A stretch of 64,000 nucleotides of DNA, taken from assembly GCF_030272615.1 (NCBI RefSeq), contig NC_081408.1, positions 311,941,118 to 312,005,117 on the forward strand, given 5' to 3'. A model generated the notes under the pieces. It was not told where the DNA came from. It worked only from the letters and a program-made list of their open reading frames with translations, and did no database searches. This DNA is from Cryptomeria japonica. Taxonomy: Eukaryota; Streptophyta; Pinopsida; Cupressales; Cupressaceae. Shown here in pieces: positions 10,268-21,403 of this stretch. How positions within the stretch are numbered: position 1 is the first letter of the stretch; the number at the start of each line of letters is the position of its first letter. A program made the translations under genes and the position numbers.

Positions 10268-11851
10268 ATGACAAGAAGAAGCCTGGAAAATGAAGAGGTA
10301 TGTCTTATTTCTCAAATTGAACTGACATCTGTTATTGAAGCTTGTAAAGATAAACATTGGTTAAAGGCTATGGAAGATGAATTAGATCAGATAGAGAAGA
10401 AGGAGACTTGGACTTTAGTTCCCCAACCTAAAATAAGAATGTTATTGGAACTAAGGGTTTTTAGGAATAGACTGAATGAGGATGGTCAATTTGTAAGAAA
10501 AAAGGCTAGATTTTTTTGTAAAGGATACTCTCAAATGGAAGGAATTGATTATGGTGAGACATTTGCACCTGTAGCTAGAATTGAAGTTGTTAGACTATTT
10601 CTTGCCTATGCAGCTTATAAGAACTATAAGGTTTATCAAATGGATGTTAAATGTGCATTTTTGAATGGTGAACTTGAGGAAGAAGTATACATTGAGAAAC
10701 CTGATGGATTTTCACTGACAGATGATAAAGATATGGTTTGCAGATTGAAGAAATCTTTATATGGACTGAAACAAGTTCCTAGAGATTGGTATGCAAGGTT
10801 GGATAAATATCTTTTGAAGCTTGGTTTTACTAAAGGTAGTGCTGATAGTAATTTATATTATAAGATCACTAATGGCGATATTCTAATTATTGAAGTATTT
10901 GTTGATAACATCAATTTTGGAGGTGAAGATAAATTGTGCATGGAATTCTCTAATAATATGAAGAATGAATTTGAAATGTCCATGATTGGTGAGATAATAT
11001 TTTTCTTAGGTTTGCAAATTACTCAAACTGATAAAGGCATTTTTATCTGTCAAACTAAGTATCTAAGGGAATTGTTGAAGAAGTTTGGTATGGATAATTC
11101 CAAACTGGTAAGTACTCCTATGGTGACAAGTGAGAAATTATCTATCAAGGATACTTCTACACCGGTAAATCCGACAAGGTATAAGTCTATGATTGGTGGC
11201 TTGTTATATTTAACTCAGACTAGACCGGATATTATGAATGTTGTAAGTATTGTTTCAAGAAATCAAAGTAATCCTAAAGAAAATCATGAATGTGAAGTAA
11301 ACAAGATATTTCAGTATTTGCCAAGAACAACAGAATATGGCTTATGGTATTCTAGAGATGATGATTTCACTTTATGTGCATATACTGTCTCAGATTAGGC
11401 AGGAGATACTGATGACAGAAAGAGCACTTTTGGTGGATCTTTCTTTCTTGGAAAGAAACTGGTTTCATGGATCAACAAAAAATAGTCATCCATTTCTTTA
11501 TCTACTGCATAAGCTGAATATGTTGCAACAGAAACTAATTGCACTCAAGTCTTGTGGATGAAGCAAATGTCGAAGGATATCAAGGTAAAATGTAGTGAAC
11601 CAGTAGTTATCTACTATGATAACTCTATAGCTATTGACATGTCTAAGAATCCGGTATTTCACTCTAAGACTAAACACATATCAATAAAGTATAACTTTCT
11701 GAAGGACAAGGTAGAAGAAAAGGAAGTCAAATTGGTTTATGTGAACACTAAAGAACAGATTGTGGATATATTCACTAAACCACTATATAAGAAATCATTT
11801 GAGTATTTGAGAGACATGTTAGGGGTTTATGCCCCTCTGATAGAGACTTGA
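10268..11851 (+). pseudogene. Element B reverse transcriptase and RNase H
   Basis: Copia reverse transcriptase runs 10268-11398: [63 protein letters not shown]. The active-site motif reads [10 protein letters not shown], so the second Asp of (Y/F)VDD is Asn and the enzyme would be dead. A frameshift or stop at 11396, at a Trp in relatives, separates RNase H (11400-11851), which keeps KSTFGGSFFLG, VIYYDNSIAIDMSKNP and KTKHISIKY but has two more stops near 11483 and 11508. It ends ...YAPLIET. Confidence 0.87.
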
Positions 11852-12189
11852 TTGATGCAATTTGTCATCAGTCCGACATGAATTATTAGAGATACTATTT
11901 ATTCTGGCACCGATGTGTGGTGCTACTACTCAGGGGGAGTAGTTATCTTTGAGATTCAGAGGTTTAAATTCATGCTTTGATATTTGTGTCAGATTTATGG
12001 CATTGATGTCAAAAGGGGAGAGATAGTGATGTGAAAATAAATTCAAAACTTTACAAAGATATTATTCACAAGGGGAGAGTTATGCAGGAGATTGTTTGTT
12101 GTCTTCCATAGGGGGAGACTTGTTTGGCATTTTTTGGTACTTAGATGTTTTTCACATCTAGTGTTGCCATCAATTCCAAAGGGAGAGAT
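11852..12189 (+). other. Element B 3' untranslated region with five purine tracts
   Basis: Non-coding. Purine tracts occur at 11931-11939, 12011-12021, 12071-12079, 12110-12117 and, next to the LTR, 12177-12189. Confidence 0.8.
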
Positions 12190-13440
12190 TGTTGGAATTA
12201 TGGATGAATTGATTATGTGTTGCATTGATGTTTTGTCATTGATGTCAATACTAGTTGTTATGGTTGGTCACCGACAGACAGGCTTTGTTTACTGATAGAC
12301 AAGTTTTGGTTATCGGTAGAAGATCTAGTGTTATCGGCAGAAGAGACTATCTGTTGGACACTTCGAGCATGTTTGGATCAATGGATTATATTTGATTTTA
12401 TGTGTTACATGCTTCTGGAGCATGTTTTGGTCAGTTGGTATTGACTTGGTAATCATATGCTATCACATACTCTTGTAAATCCATATCGGCAATGGTTTAA
12501 GGTTTAACTGATAGAGCTTTCACTAAGGAATCTTAACATGATGCATAAGTGGTCTTGGTGCGGCTTCTAGATGGATTTCAGAATGCTAAAGATGTTCTTT
12601 GATCATGCTTCAACTTCTTGAAGACATTTGTTTGGCGTGGTGGACCTAGAATAGGTCTGGTACCTATCTAGGTTATGGACCAGTATCATGTTAATGTGTA
12701 CTCTACACGTTATCGGGATGTTTCAGGATGTTCTATGGATTGCCTATTGTTGTTTTAGTCTTAAGCCGACATGGCATATCATTGGAATATGGATTTATGT
12801 AATGATCTTATTGTAATATCTTTTAGGTGGCTGACCTAATTGGTTTAGGCCTTAGGGTTGGTATAAAATAATGTAAGATCTCATTGTAGATCATGGGGAA
12901 TGTGATCATGGTCGTGAAATGTAATATCATATGCGAAGGATATTTGGTCGATCATAGGTGATCGAATTGGGATTAAGGAAGAGGTTAAAGGCCTCCGGTA
13001 TTGATCTTAATCAAGACTGTAATCATGCATGGTAGATGCTATCTCTGACAGTTCACTCTATTGGATTGTTGTCCATTTATCTTGAGATGGTTATTACCTC
13101 TCTATAGGCAGTGTACCTTCTTGCATGTGCAGGCCCCTCATTGTATCACATACTTTCTATAGAAGTATCATCTGACTATGGGTAGGCTTCCCACTGTTGT
13201 TTTTTGCTTTTTGGGTTTTCCACATACAAATCATGGTGTTATGTGGTACGGTTGCATTGTGTTGATTATTTGTTTTATTGTTAAGTTGCATTGCTTACCA
13301 GTATATCGGTATCTGTTTCTGCTATTCTAATACTTAATGTTTATATGTTTCGGTTTAAGGTTGTAAAGTGGATTAAATGATATAATCTATTAACAACTGA
13401 TTCACCACCCCCTCTCAGTTGTTCACCGGTTATCCTAACA
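12190..13440 (+). repeat. Element B 3' LTR (complete)
   Basis: 1,251 bases from TGTTGGAATT to ...TTATCCTAACA, with inverted ends TGTTGG/CCTAACA. At 12975 it holds, uninterrupted, the site that element A entered in the 5' LTR. Confidence 0.92.
12862..12870 (+). promoter_or_regulatory. Probable TATA box of element B LTR
   Basis: TATAAAATA in an AT-poor context two thirds into the LTR, the usual place for the LTR promoter. Confidence 0.5.
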
Positions 13441-13499
13441 AAAACTACTATCTCTTTTTTGCACATTATTTCCTATTAGTATGTTTACTTGTATAGGTT

Positions 13500-14190
13500 G
13501 GTGATCAAATATAATATAGGGGTATACCCTCACGCTGCATCAATATTTATGTATATTGAAAATAAGTTATCCTTATTTACATAGAATCAATCCAACTTGC
13601 AATGGATTCTTTTATTTCCTTGTTAAGAATTACACCAAGTGAACCATATGACCTTATGCTCATTCTTACCATCTAGAGGGTTAAAGAGGTTCAATTTACA
13701 CTTAGTTCTAGGCCAATCATACATTTCATTTCCTTTCCACACCATCCTTATCCCCATAACCTTATCCTCTTGGTGTTTAATCATATCGAAATCCTCTCCT
13801 ATGATCTAGGGTATGTTCTAAAGATTGTAAAACCATTTCCAAAGATCTATCCTATCCTGATAGTCATTAGGGACATAAACTAGATGAAAACCAAATCTCA
13901 GATCATATTTGTCAATGGTTACCCACACAACTTTGTAGACAGGACAAGAACCATTTTATCTGATGTATTGAGACCATTTATTAGAGATCAAAATGGTAGA
14001 GACATCCTTTCCTTTCTCATGATTTGTGAAAAATTGAGTTGAATCCTTCCATATGCATTTAATATTAATGTCTTGACTAAATTTGGTATCTCTTTTACTT
14101 CTTGTAGAAGGACTGTGTCTTTTTCTTTAACCATATTCAAAAATCATCTTGTTGTGCCTACATAAATCACAAGTCCCGTTTTCACATTTG
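13500..14190 (-). pseudogene. LINE (L1-type) endonuclease domain fragment
   Basis: On the - strand, from 14189 down to 13623, one frame of 189 codons reads through only a few stops. It shows the pattern of the AP-endonuclease-like (EEP) domain of plant LINE ORF2: GFHLVYVPNDYQDRIDLW, then an IIGEDFDMI block (usually GGDFN), KHQEDKVMG and DWPRTKCKLNLF. A RIHCKLDRFYV-like stretch continues below 13623. This domain nicks target DNA to prime reverse transcription. Reverse transcriptase, which should follow at lower coordinates, is absent because element B lies there. Upstream are CENGTCDLC and then a pyrimidine-rich tract. Confidence 0.72.
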
Positions 14191-15590
14191 AGTAAATAGG
14201 GACCCCCTTTTTTCTAGTTTTTTTTCTCATTCTAATTTTCTTTCCTTCTTTTTTCACTCCCTTGTTCTGTTTGTTTTTTCCCCTTCCTCTCTTTTTCTCT
14301 TTTCCTTCATTTTCTTTTTCTATACTTTGTCCTTTTCTCCCTTTTCATTACTGCCCCTTTTGTCCTTTCAGGCTTGCAGGGATTGGGATGCAAGATTATC
14401 TTTCCCCTTTCGAAGATTGGGATCCTTGACCCTTGATCCCAGTTGTGTTTGTGTTAGTTAATCCCCAATTTGAGGATCAGTGGTAGCAATTCTCCTAACC
14501 CCCAATGCAACCTATATATATCAGGGATCAGGGGTGTCACTAGCCCCAACCCTCGACATTCTCACCTATCGCCAGTGCATTTATTATGGCGTATTCAACC
14601 TATATTATCCCAAACCCATGGTTATTTCCCCTCTTTATGTTTCACATCTAAGGAAATTTTAGAGTAATTGTGTGGGTCTTATGAAGAGGCTAAGTGGTAT
14701 TTTAGTGATTGTCAGTCATGTCGTGGTGTTGATTGACAACCTAGGTAGGGTTTCCTATTTTTCCTTTTGTTTTGGTTTTGTTTTCTTCTTCCCCTATTAT
14801 GTTTCTATGTTAGGGATTTGGTTGTGTATTTCACCATGTTCAAAGTCTCATTTTTCCACTGACTCATTCAACTCTAGTTTTAAGCTCTTTGTTTTCTTTG
14901 TAGGGTCAATTACTTGGTGCATGCCTCATTGTTTTGGTTTAAGATCACTCTGTTTGGTTCACATTAGGTTAGGGTTAGTGTAGGTTTGATTTTGTTTTTC
15001 TTTATTTCCTTGGGTAAATTTAGAGTTTTGTGTATGAGTCAGTTGAATGACCTTCGAACATGTTATATTCCCTCCTCCCTGACTCATGCCTACGACTTAG
15101 GAAATTTTATTTGGTTTCATTCATTAACATGGATATGGGATGTGACATCCCCAATACCCCATTTCAGGGATTGGGGATGTCACATCCATGCATCCTTTAG
15201 ATTCATAGCCACACAGAACATAGTGGCATGGATTAGAGGTATTGCCACCTCTGACCCCTTATGGTCTTGAAAGAAGAGATCCAAGGTAGCAATACCTTCG
15301 ACCCCAAATTTATTTCTTTTCTTATTACTAACAACAAGGATTGAAGGTAGAAATAACCCAGATTCCTAAAGGTACCTAGAGCACTTCAATGTTGGTGATT
15401 GGGGATGTTGTTGTCCCCCAACCCTGAGATTTGTAGGTTTCTCTGAATAACTCAGGGCAATTTTTAAATTAGTTTTTTTCCTCTACATATTTGTTTATTG
15501 TATTCAATAATATGTTGCCATCATAATTGTAGGTGTATTCTTGGTTCAATATAGCTTCTAATACTTGTTGTTTTGGGTGCAAATCTGGTA
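14191..15590. other. Non-coding stretch of unknown origin
   Basis: No convincing gene. 14200-14360 is a C/T-rich tract. Beyond it a short motif recurs loosely (ggtagcaatnc...accccca near 14485, 15277 and 15341), and an 18-bp inverted repeat lies at 15138-15187. It could be leader or LTR sequence of whatever element owns ORF H. I found no primer site. Confidence 0.4.
15138..15187. repeat. Perfect 18-bp inverted repeat (hairpin)
   Basis: Arms ggatgtgacatccccaat (15138-15155) and attggggatgtcacatcc (15170-15187) around a 14-base loop. Each arm is itself nearly palindromic. Confidence 0.9.
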
Positions 15591-16423
15591 ATGTCACAAC
15601 AAAGAGTCATTCCAATGAAGTATAAATTCAATGACTATCTTTCACCAATGAAGCTGCACTCTGTGGATCTAGAAATTATAAATATTAATATTGCCCATGC
15701 GGACTTCAAAGAGTTCCTTTAAAGAATGGCCACCCCTACCAAAAGAATTGCATGGGCCACTTCACTGGTTAGATTAGGATTGGTGCATGCAACTAGCTTT
15801 TCCATCTCTCTCCAGTCTCCAAACTTGATTATGGTATGTGAATCAAAAGAAAATTCAAATGAGTGAAGATTTTATAATCCTTTGAGGGATGTCATCCTAG
15901 ACATTTTTTCTGATGCCATTAAAGATACTCTTCACATTTAGAAGTATGACACCACTACTAGAGTGACAATTGAACATGTGGACCAATACTATAATAATGA
16001 AAGAGAGCCCATGGTGTATATAATGAGAACTTGATGGAGAAGTCCAAGAATCCAAGTAAGCTCAAACAAATGGAAATTATTTATCAAGAATATTTGCATG
16101 TGGATGCTAAGGGTTGTGTTACTCTCCTCAGTAGGGTGGTAGGGTTGTGAGATGCAAAGGAATTCCATCCATGGATGTTGTTGTTCATAAAGACCATCCT
16201 TGCAAGAAAATAATTTATAGACTAGGGGAGGATGATAAGTAAAAATTTGTATGAATAGTTGCTGAGGGTAGAGAAGGACCCCAAGTTCTACATGAATGTT
16301 ATATTGTTTATTTTCTTGTTGGGTAAAAGTACAAACCTATGTCACACTTTTATAAAGGAAAAGGTTAACACAACAAAAACTGTTCAATTTTGACAACATA
16401 AAAGTGATAGTTCTGATACTAAA
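15591..16423 (+). pseudogene. ORF H, part 1 of 3 (unrecognised, decayed)
   Basis: The ATG at 15591 (MSQQRVIPMKYKFNDYL) opens frame 3 with stops at 15720, 15864 and 15939. A shift near 16020 moves it to frame 2, which reads on (ENLMEKSKNPSKLKQME, then a block with GRMI--NLYE-LLRVEKDPKFYMN) until element C's LTR begins at 16424. Biased codon use and coherent polar and hydrophobic patterning mark it as former coding sequence. The last block recalls the end of the globular part of element A ORF2 (QLLVNL...KFGQLL..FFYF), so it may be a remote relative. The family is not recognised. Confidence 0.5.
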
Positions 16424-17957
16424 TGTTTAGTATAGATGCCAAGCTAATAAGATGAGGGGGGGAGGTGAATCATACAAACTTAATCTTCCATAAAAACAAC
16501 AGATTCAACCTCGATAACAAATACTTCAGCAATATAACCAAAACTGCAAAACATGCAAACTCATAAGCATATAAACATCATAACACTCATAACACCAGAT
16601 TTAATGTGGAAACCCAAATAGGGAAAAACCACTGTGGGATTTCGGACCCACTAAGAAATATACTCTTCTAGAGTATGCTCGGTTAAAAGCAAATCCTGTT
16701 AACGATTACAAACACATTGCTAGATGTGACCCGGTTAAGGGATTTCCCTCAGATCTGTTAGGATCTTCACCTTGTTAGAAGTGACCTTGTTAAAGGATTT
16801 CAAACACTCAATCAAAATGTCACCTTGCTAGAGGGTTTTACAAATAAGACTGTTAAGTCCACTCGATTAAGAGATTTTCTGTCACTTTACAAAATAACAG
16901 TAATAAAAGTCTATCTGCAACTTCACATCTAAAATGCTAAATTAGATTCTTATTTGCTGAATACAATTTAGTCATAGGACTTATCTTGTCCATCTGCTGG
17001 GCTCTATACTCTGTTATTCAAATAGGTCTTCAAGATTTTGTGCTCGGTAATGACTATGTAGCATCCCTGTGCATACACTTGCCTGCATACATTGTTTATC
17101 AACAGATCCTTATTTATAAACAATTTGCCAACCGCTTAATCTCCTTGATCACATATCCCATGATCAATCATAGCCATCAAATCTTCAAACTTGACCAGGT
17201 TCAATGTATCCTTCGATCTGAAAATGTTTTACCCTGCCTTGGAACTTGCATACATTTCTTGGAACTTGTGCTAGGGTATTGCGGTTCAATCTGAGTTGTA
17301 GATCTTCCTACCGATTTTCCTTTGCCATAGATTCTTTAACAAACTTCATGCATGGCATACCAATCATTTAATCATAACTAGCTCATCAACTTCCTTCATT
17401 AAATAATGTTTTTTATTCATTCAATGCATTCTTTTATTACTCGGTTGCAACTTGGTAAATACTAAACTTCACTCGGTAGACATTCTGCCTTCATTAACTG
17501 ATAGCGATAACCTTAGGGTTTACCGACTAGGTTCCTTAGGGTTTACCGACTAGGTTCTTTTCTCAGTAACATAGTATAGTATTAACCTTACAATCAACAA
17601 CATATGTAGGATATCAAAACAATCTAAACATCATGATCTCATCATTGTCTAACTCGGTAATAGTTGCCCATTGAATAACTTATTTCTCCCCGTATTCATC
17701 ACATTCTTTCTGTGTCTTTTACCGACATCTTTATACTCACCAAATCATACTTCTTAAGATATGGCAACATCATACTGAATTAGAAAATCAATTTCTTGAC
17801 ATCAATGGCAAAATAATAATATTAAGACAGTAAACATCCTTTAGCAGTTATATCCATAATCATCAACAACCTTCTCAATATCCTAATTGAAATGCCAACA
17901 ATCTCTTATTGTAATTGGAATGCCAACAATCTCCCTTTGTCTGTTATAATGCCAACA
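16424..17957 (-). repeat. Element C 3' LTR
   Basis: 1,534 bases. On the - strand it runs from TGTTGGCATTATAACAG to ...ATACTAAACA. It holds the motif run with (c)ttgttaaagg words at 16678-16875 and the fold-back block gtggaaacccaaataggg at about 16615. The TGTTGGCATT end is present three times (17893, 17921 and 17950 on the + strand). Confidence 0.8.
17111..17118 (-). promoter_or_regulatory. Probable TATA box of element C LTR
   Basis: TATAAATA on the - strand, followed by agg, within the LTR upstream of the motif run. Confidence 0.45.
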
Positions 17958-18316
17958 ATCTCCCCCTTTGGCATTGATGGCAAAAACAAGTGATATGACC
18001 TAATTGATTCAGATTGTTGTGAGATTCTGAAATGCTCTCCCCCAGTCATTAGTCTTCTCCCCTTTTCTTCAGTCTTCTCCCCATTTGACAATGATGCCAA
18101 AAAGTAAAGAACTAAAACATAATTTCTTCCTGTATGAAGTGATTTCCTACTGTTATGTGTCAACTTAGTCTCGGTCAGAGCATTTTGACTTCAATTCTTG
18201 TTCCCTATTATTGTTTACTGCACACTTTTAGAAAACATCCTAAAGTGTGTAAATCAGCATCAACTCCTAAAAGATATTCTATAGAGTCGTTGAATTTATG
18301 CTTTCACCGAACTCGG
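17958..18316 (-). other. Element C 3' untranslated region with purine tracts
   Basis: Non-coding. On the - strand purine tracts lie at about 18054-18090 (two gggaagaag-like copies), 18034-18042 and, next to the LTR, 17959-17970 (gccaaagggggagat). Confidence 0.75.
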
Positions 18317-19860
18317 TCAGTGAATGGAAGATAGGGGTAGAACCCCTAACTTACTTCTGAGATACTCAAAAGTGTCCCTTGGTAGTGGCTTGGTAAAGAT
18401 ATCTGCTATTTGTTCCTTTGTGCTGACATACTCCAACACCACTTTCTTCTCTTGAGCTTCTTCTCTAAGATAATGATATTTGATGGAGATGTGCTTTGTC
18501 TTAGAGTGCATAACAGGATTCTTTGAAATGTTAATGGCACTAGTATTGTCACAGAATATAGTTACTGGCTCAGTAACTTTCTCATTTATACCTTCCAACA
18601 GTTGTTTGATCCATGCTATGTTGGTACAATTCAATGTTGCAGCAACATATTCAGCTTCTGCTTTTGACTGTGAAACACATCCTTGTTTCTTGCTAAGCCA
18701 ACTCACTAGTCTTTCTCCTAAAAAGAAAGCTCCTCCACTTGTGCTTTTCTTGTCATCAATGTTGCCTACCCAATCAGCATCAGTATAAACTTTTAAATCA
18801 AAGTCATTTCCTTTCTGATATACTAAGCCATAATCTTCAGTGCCTTTCAAGTATCTAAAAAATTCTCTTGATTGCTGTCATGTGTGTTTCCTTGGGATCT
18901 GCAGAGAATCCTACAACTATACCTACTACATGTGCTATATCTAGCCTGCTGTGAACAACATATCGTAGCTTTCCAATCATGGATCGGTAAAGTGTCTCAT
19001 CAACAGATGCAGATTCAGCAGTCTTTGATAGTTTATAGTTGGTAGTCATAGGAGTACTTACTGGTTTTGAATCCTCCATTCCAAATTTCTTCAAGATTTC
19101 CTTTATGTACTTGGATTGAGTAATGAAAATCTCATCTTTCATTTGCAGTATTTGTAAACCTATAAAATACTTTATCTCACCGATTAATAACATCTCAAAT
19201 TCTTTACTCATTTCATTTCCAAAAATCTTGCATAGAGAGTCATTTCCACAAAAGATAATATCATCAACAAATATGGCTGAGATCAATATTCCATTTTCAT
19301 CATTCTTCATGTACATGTTACTGTTTTCACTTGTCCTTATAAAACCAATCTTGATTAAATAAGAGTGTAATCTCTCATACCATGCCCTAGGTGCTTGTTT
19401 CAGACCATATAAAGCTTTGTTCAATTTACATACCTGATCTTTATCTTGTCTTCAACAAATCCTTCAGGTTGTTCAATAAAAACTTCTTCTTCTAATATAC
19501 CATTTAGAAATGTAGATTTGACATCCATTTGATATATCTTGAAATTCTTGTAAGCAGCATATGCCAACAATGTTCTTACTCCTTCAAGTCTTGCCACAGG
19601 TGCAAAATTCTCACCATAATCAATTCCTTCTTCTTGGGTATAACCTTTGCAAACTAATCTTGCTTTATTTCGAATGACCTCACCTTTTTCATTTAGCTTG
19701 TTTCTGAAAATCCACTTTGTACCGATTACATTTTTGTCCTTCGATCTTGGGACTAGTGTCCATGTGTCATTCTTCTTGATTTGATCAATCTCTTCTGTCA
19801 TAGCATTTATCCAATCTTCACTGTTAAATGCCTCTTTCACTATCCTCGGTTCAAATTCAG
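18317..19860 (-). pseudogene. Element C reverse transcriptase and RNase H
   Basis: Reading down from 19840: [49 protein letters not shown], then a frameshift at about 19435. The frame resumes with [17 protein letters not shown] and the intact catalytic motif IFVDDIIF (about 19265), SKEFEMLLIGEIKYFIGLQI and PVSTPM. A one-base slip at 18850 leads into RNase H (18317-18850): DADWVGNIDDKKSTSGGAF, KAEAEYVAAT, DNTSAINISKNP, HSKTKHISIKYH. Only two frameshifts across about 500 codons make it the best kept copia polymerase here after element F. Confidence 0.88.
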
Positions 19861-21043
19861 ATATCAGACATGTGTTCTATCTCAGTTTGTTCCTTGTCAT
19901 CACTGGATCATCCTTATCTCCTATAATCTGACTTGATGCATGATGTCTTCATGATGTCTTCTAACATACTTGGCTAATACAGGCTCGGTAGGTTCTGTAT
20001 GATCATCTTCATCACTCGGTAACTGGACATTATCTTCATTTGCTTCAGCAGCTTTTTCAGTAGGACTTCTCGGTTGAATATAGACAAATTCTTCATAATC
20101 TTCTGGTTCTTTAGAATTTCTTTCATCATTTCTTTCTGCAAATTCATCAATTTTCACATTTGCACTTTCTACTATTTTGTTAGATGATTTGATCAGACAT
20201 TTAAATGCTTTACTTCTAGAAAAATAACCAAGAAATGTTCCTTCTTCTCTTTTCTAATCAAACTTGTCATTTCTATCATCTTTGTCTACATAACATCTAC
20301 TTCCAAAGATTTTGAAGTAACTTACATTAGGTTTCTTGTCATACCAGACCTCATATGGTGTCTTCAAAGTTCCTTTCTTCAGTTGTACTCGGTATAGGGT
20401 GTAAACTGCCATGCTTATTGCTTCTCTCCAAAATGTTTGTGACACTTTCTTTTCAATCATCAGGGTTTTGGCACAATCCACAATAGATCTGTTTCTTCTC
20501 TCAGCAATTCCATTTTGTTGTGGAGTTCTCGGTGCAATGACTTGTCTTTTTATACCATGATCATTGCAGAATAAGTTGAACTCATCAGATGTGAACTCTC
20601 CTCCTCTGTCTGATCTAAGACATTTCAGTTGTCTTTCTGTTTCATTTTCAACTCTTGCCTTGTACCATTTAAACATTTGAAAAGCTTCCAATTTTTCTTT
20701 TAAAAACATAACTGACATCATCCTTGAGTAATCATCCACAAATAATATGAAATATTTATCACCATAATAACTTTGAACTTTCATAGGACCACAAAGATCA
20801 GTGTGCACAAGATCTAAAATTCCCTTAGAAGTGTAGGACTTACTTGTAAAGCTTGATCTTGTCATTTTTCCCATCTGGCATCCTCGGCACATAGCATTCT
20901 CAGGTTTTTCAAGACTCGGTAGACCTCTTACTCAGTGCTTCTTGCTTATTTTGATCAGATTATCAAAATTTACATGACAAAACCTTTTATGCCATAACCA
21001 AGTATCATCTATCTTTGAATATAGACACTCATTCCAAGTTGAG
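19861..21043 (-). pseudogene. Element C integrase and linker
   Basis: From 21040 down: DDTWLWHKRFCHVNFDNLIKI (pre-integrase finger, His-His part), a stop or shift near 20930, then MCRGCQMGKM (Cys part). The catalytic core at 20254-20892 has Asp in LVHTDLCGP, Asp in CLRSDRGGEF and Glu in QQNGIAERRN, so the triad is intact. The linker 19921-20157 is acidic and low in complexity, as usual between copia integrase and reverse transcriptase. The N-terminal end is lost at the element's truncation point. Confidence 0.86.
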
Positions 21044-21403
21044 TCAAGGTGAAAAGAGAGCTTGTGAAGAAGCTTAAGCGAGAGAGAAAATAAGAGGATC
21101 CCAATTTTGAAGGTTTCTACAAGGAATTCCAAACTGATTTTGCTAGAATATCCTTCATGATAAGGAAGGTAGATGACATAATAAAGATGGAGATGGAAAG
21201 AAGGGATGCCAAGAAAAAAGGGGGTTAAGATTGAGACAAGGCCTATAGACCCTAGAGCACACAAAGTGAAAGGACATACAGTGACAGTTGAGAAGACACC
21301 TCCTAGCACTTTTAGGTAGGCAACTGAACAGGTTAGGAGAGTTGAAAAGGGAAAGGGAAAGATGTCCAATTTTGTAGATATCTAGGTAGAATTTTATACA
21401 AGT
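21044..21403 (+). pseudogene. ORF H, part 2 of 3
   Basis: Resumes right after element C: VKRELVKKL, DPNFEGFYKEFQTDFARIS, DDIIKMEMERRDAKKK, one extra base near 21226, then VKIETRPIDPRAHKVKG, TVTVEKTPP and a Lys/Glu-rich linker, with TAG stops near 21315 and 21383. The last codons (EFYTS) run straight into 34215 on the far side of the LTR block, in the same frame, sharing the 5-bp duplication caagt. Confidence 0.6.

Larger units (their letters stand above)
7112..13440 (+). mobile_element. Element B: Ty1/copia retrotransposon with degraded genes
   Basis: Full copia order on the + strand: LTR remnant, primer site, gag, protease, integrase, reverse transcriptase, RNase H, purine tracts, 3' LTR. 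The 5' LTR is split by element A, so only its last 496 bases appear here. All genes carry stops or frameshifts. At its right end (13441) it meets a LINE fragment; the matching left target duplication lies outside the window. Confidence 0.88.
16424..21043 (-). mobile_element. Element C: 5'-truncated copia retrotransposon
   Basis: Read on the - strand it has integrase, reverse transcriptase, RNase H, purine tracts and a complete 3' LTR. Gag, protease and the 5' LTR are missing: similarity to copia ends within the pre-integrase finger at about 21040, where ORF H resumes. With its 5' end gone no target duplication can be paired. The flank at the LTR end is ctaaa (16419-16423). Confidence 0.82.

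Noticed and set aside
14470-15270. Short open frames on the + strand between the LINE fragment and ORF H
   Set aside because: No domain, no codon bias, and they overlap short repeats and the hairpin.
16400-16423. Primer-site-like sequence (ttagtatcagaac on the - strand) just outside element C's LTR
   Set aside because: It would make this LTR a 5' LTR, but purine tracts and RNase H lie on its other side and the sequence outside reads as part of ORF H. Taken as chance.
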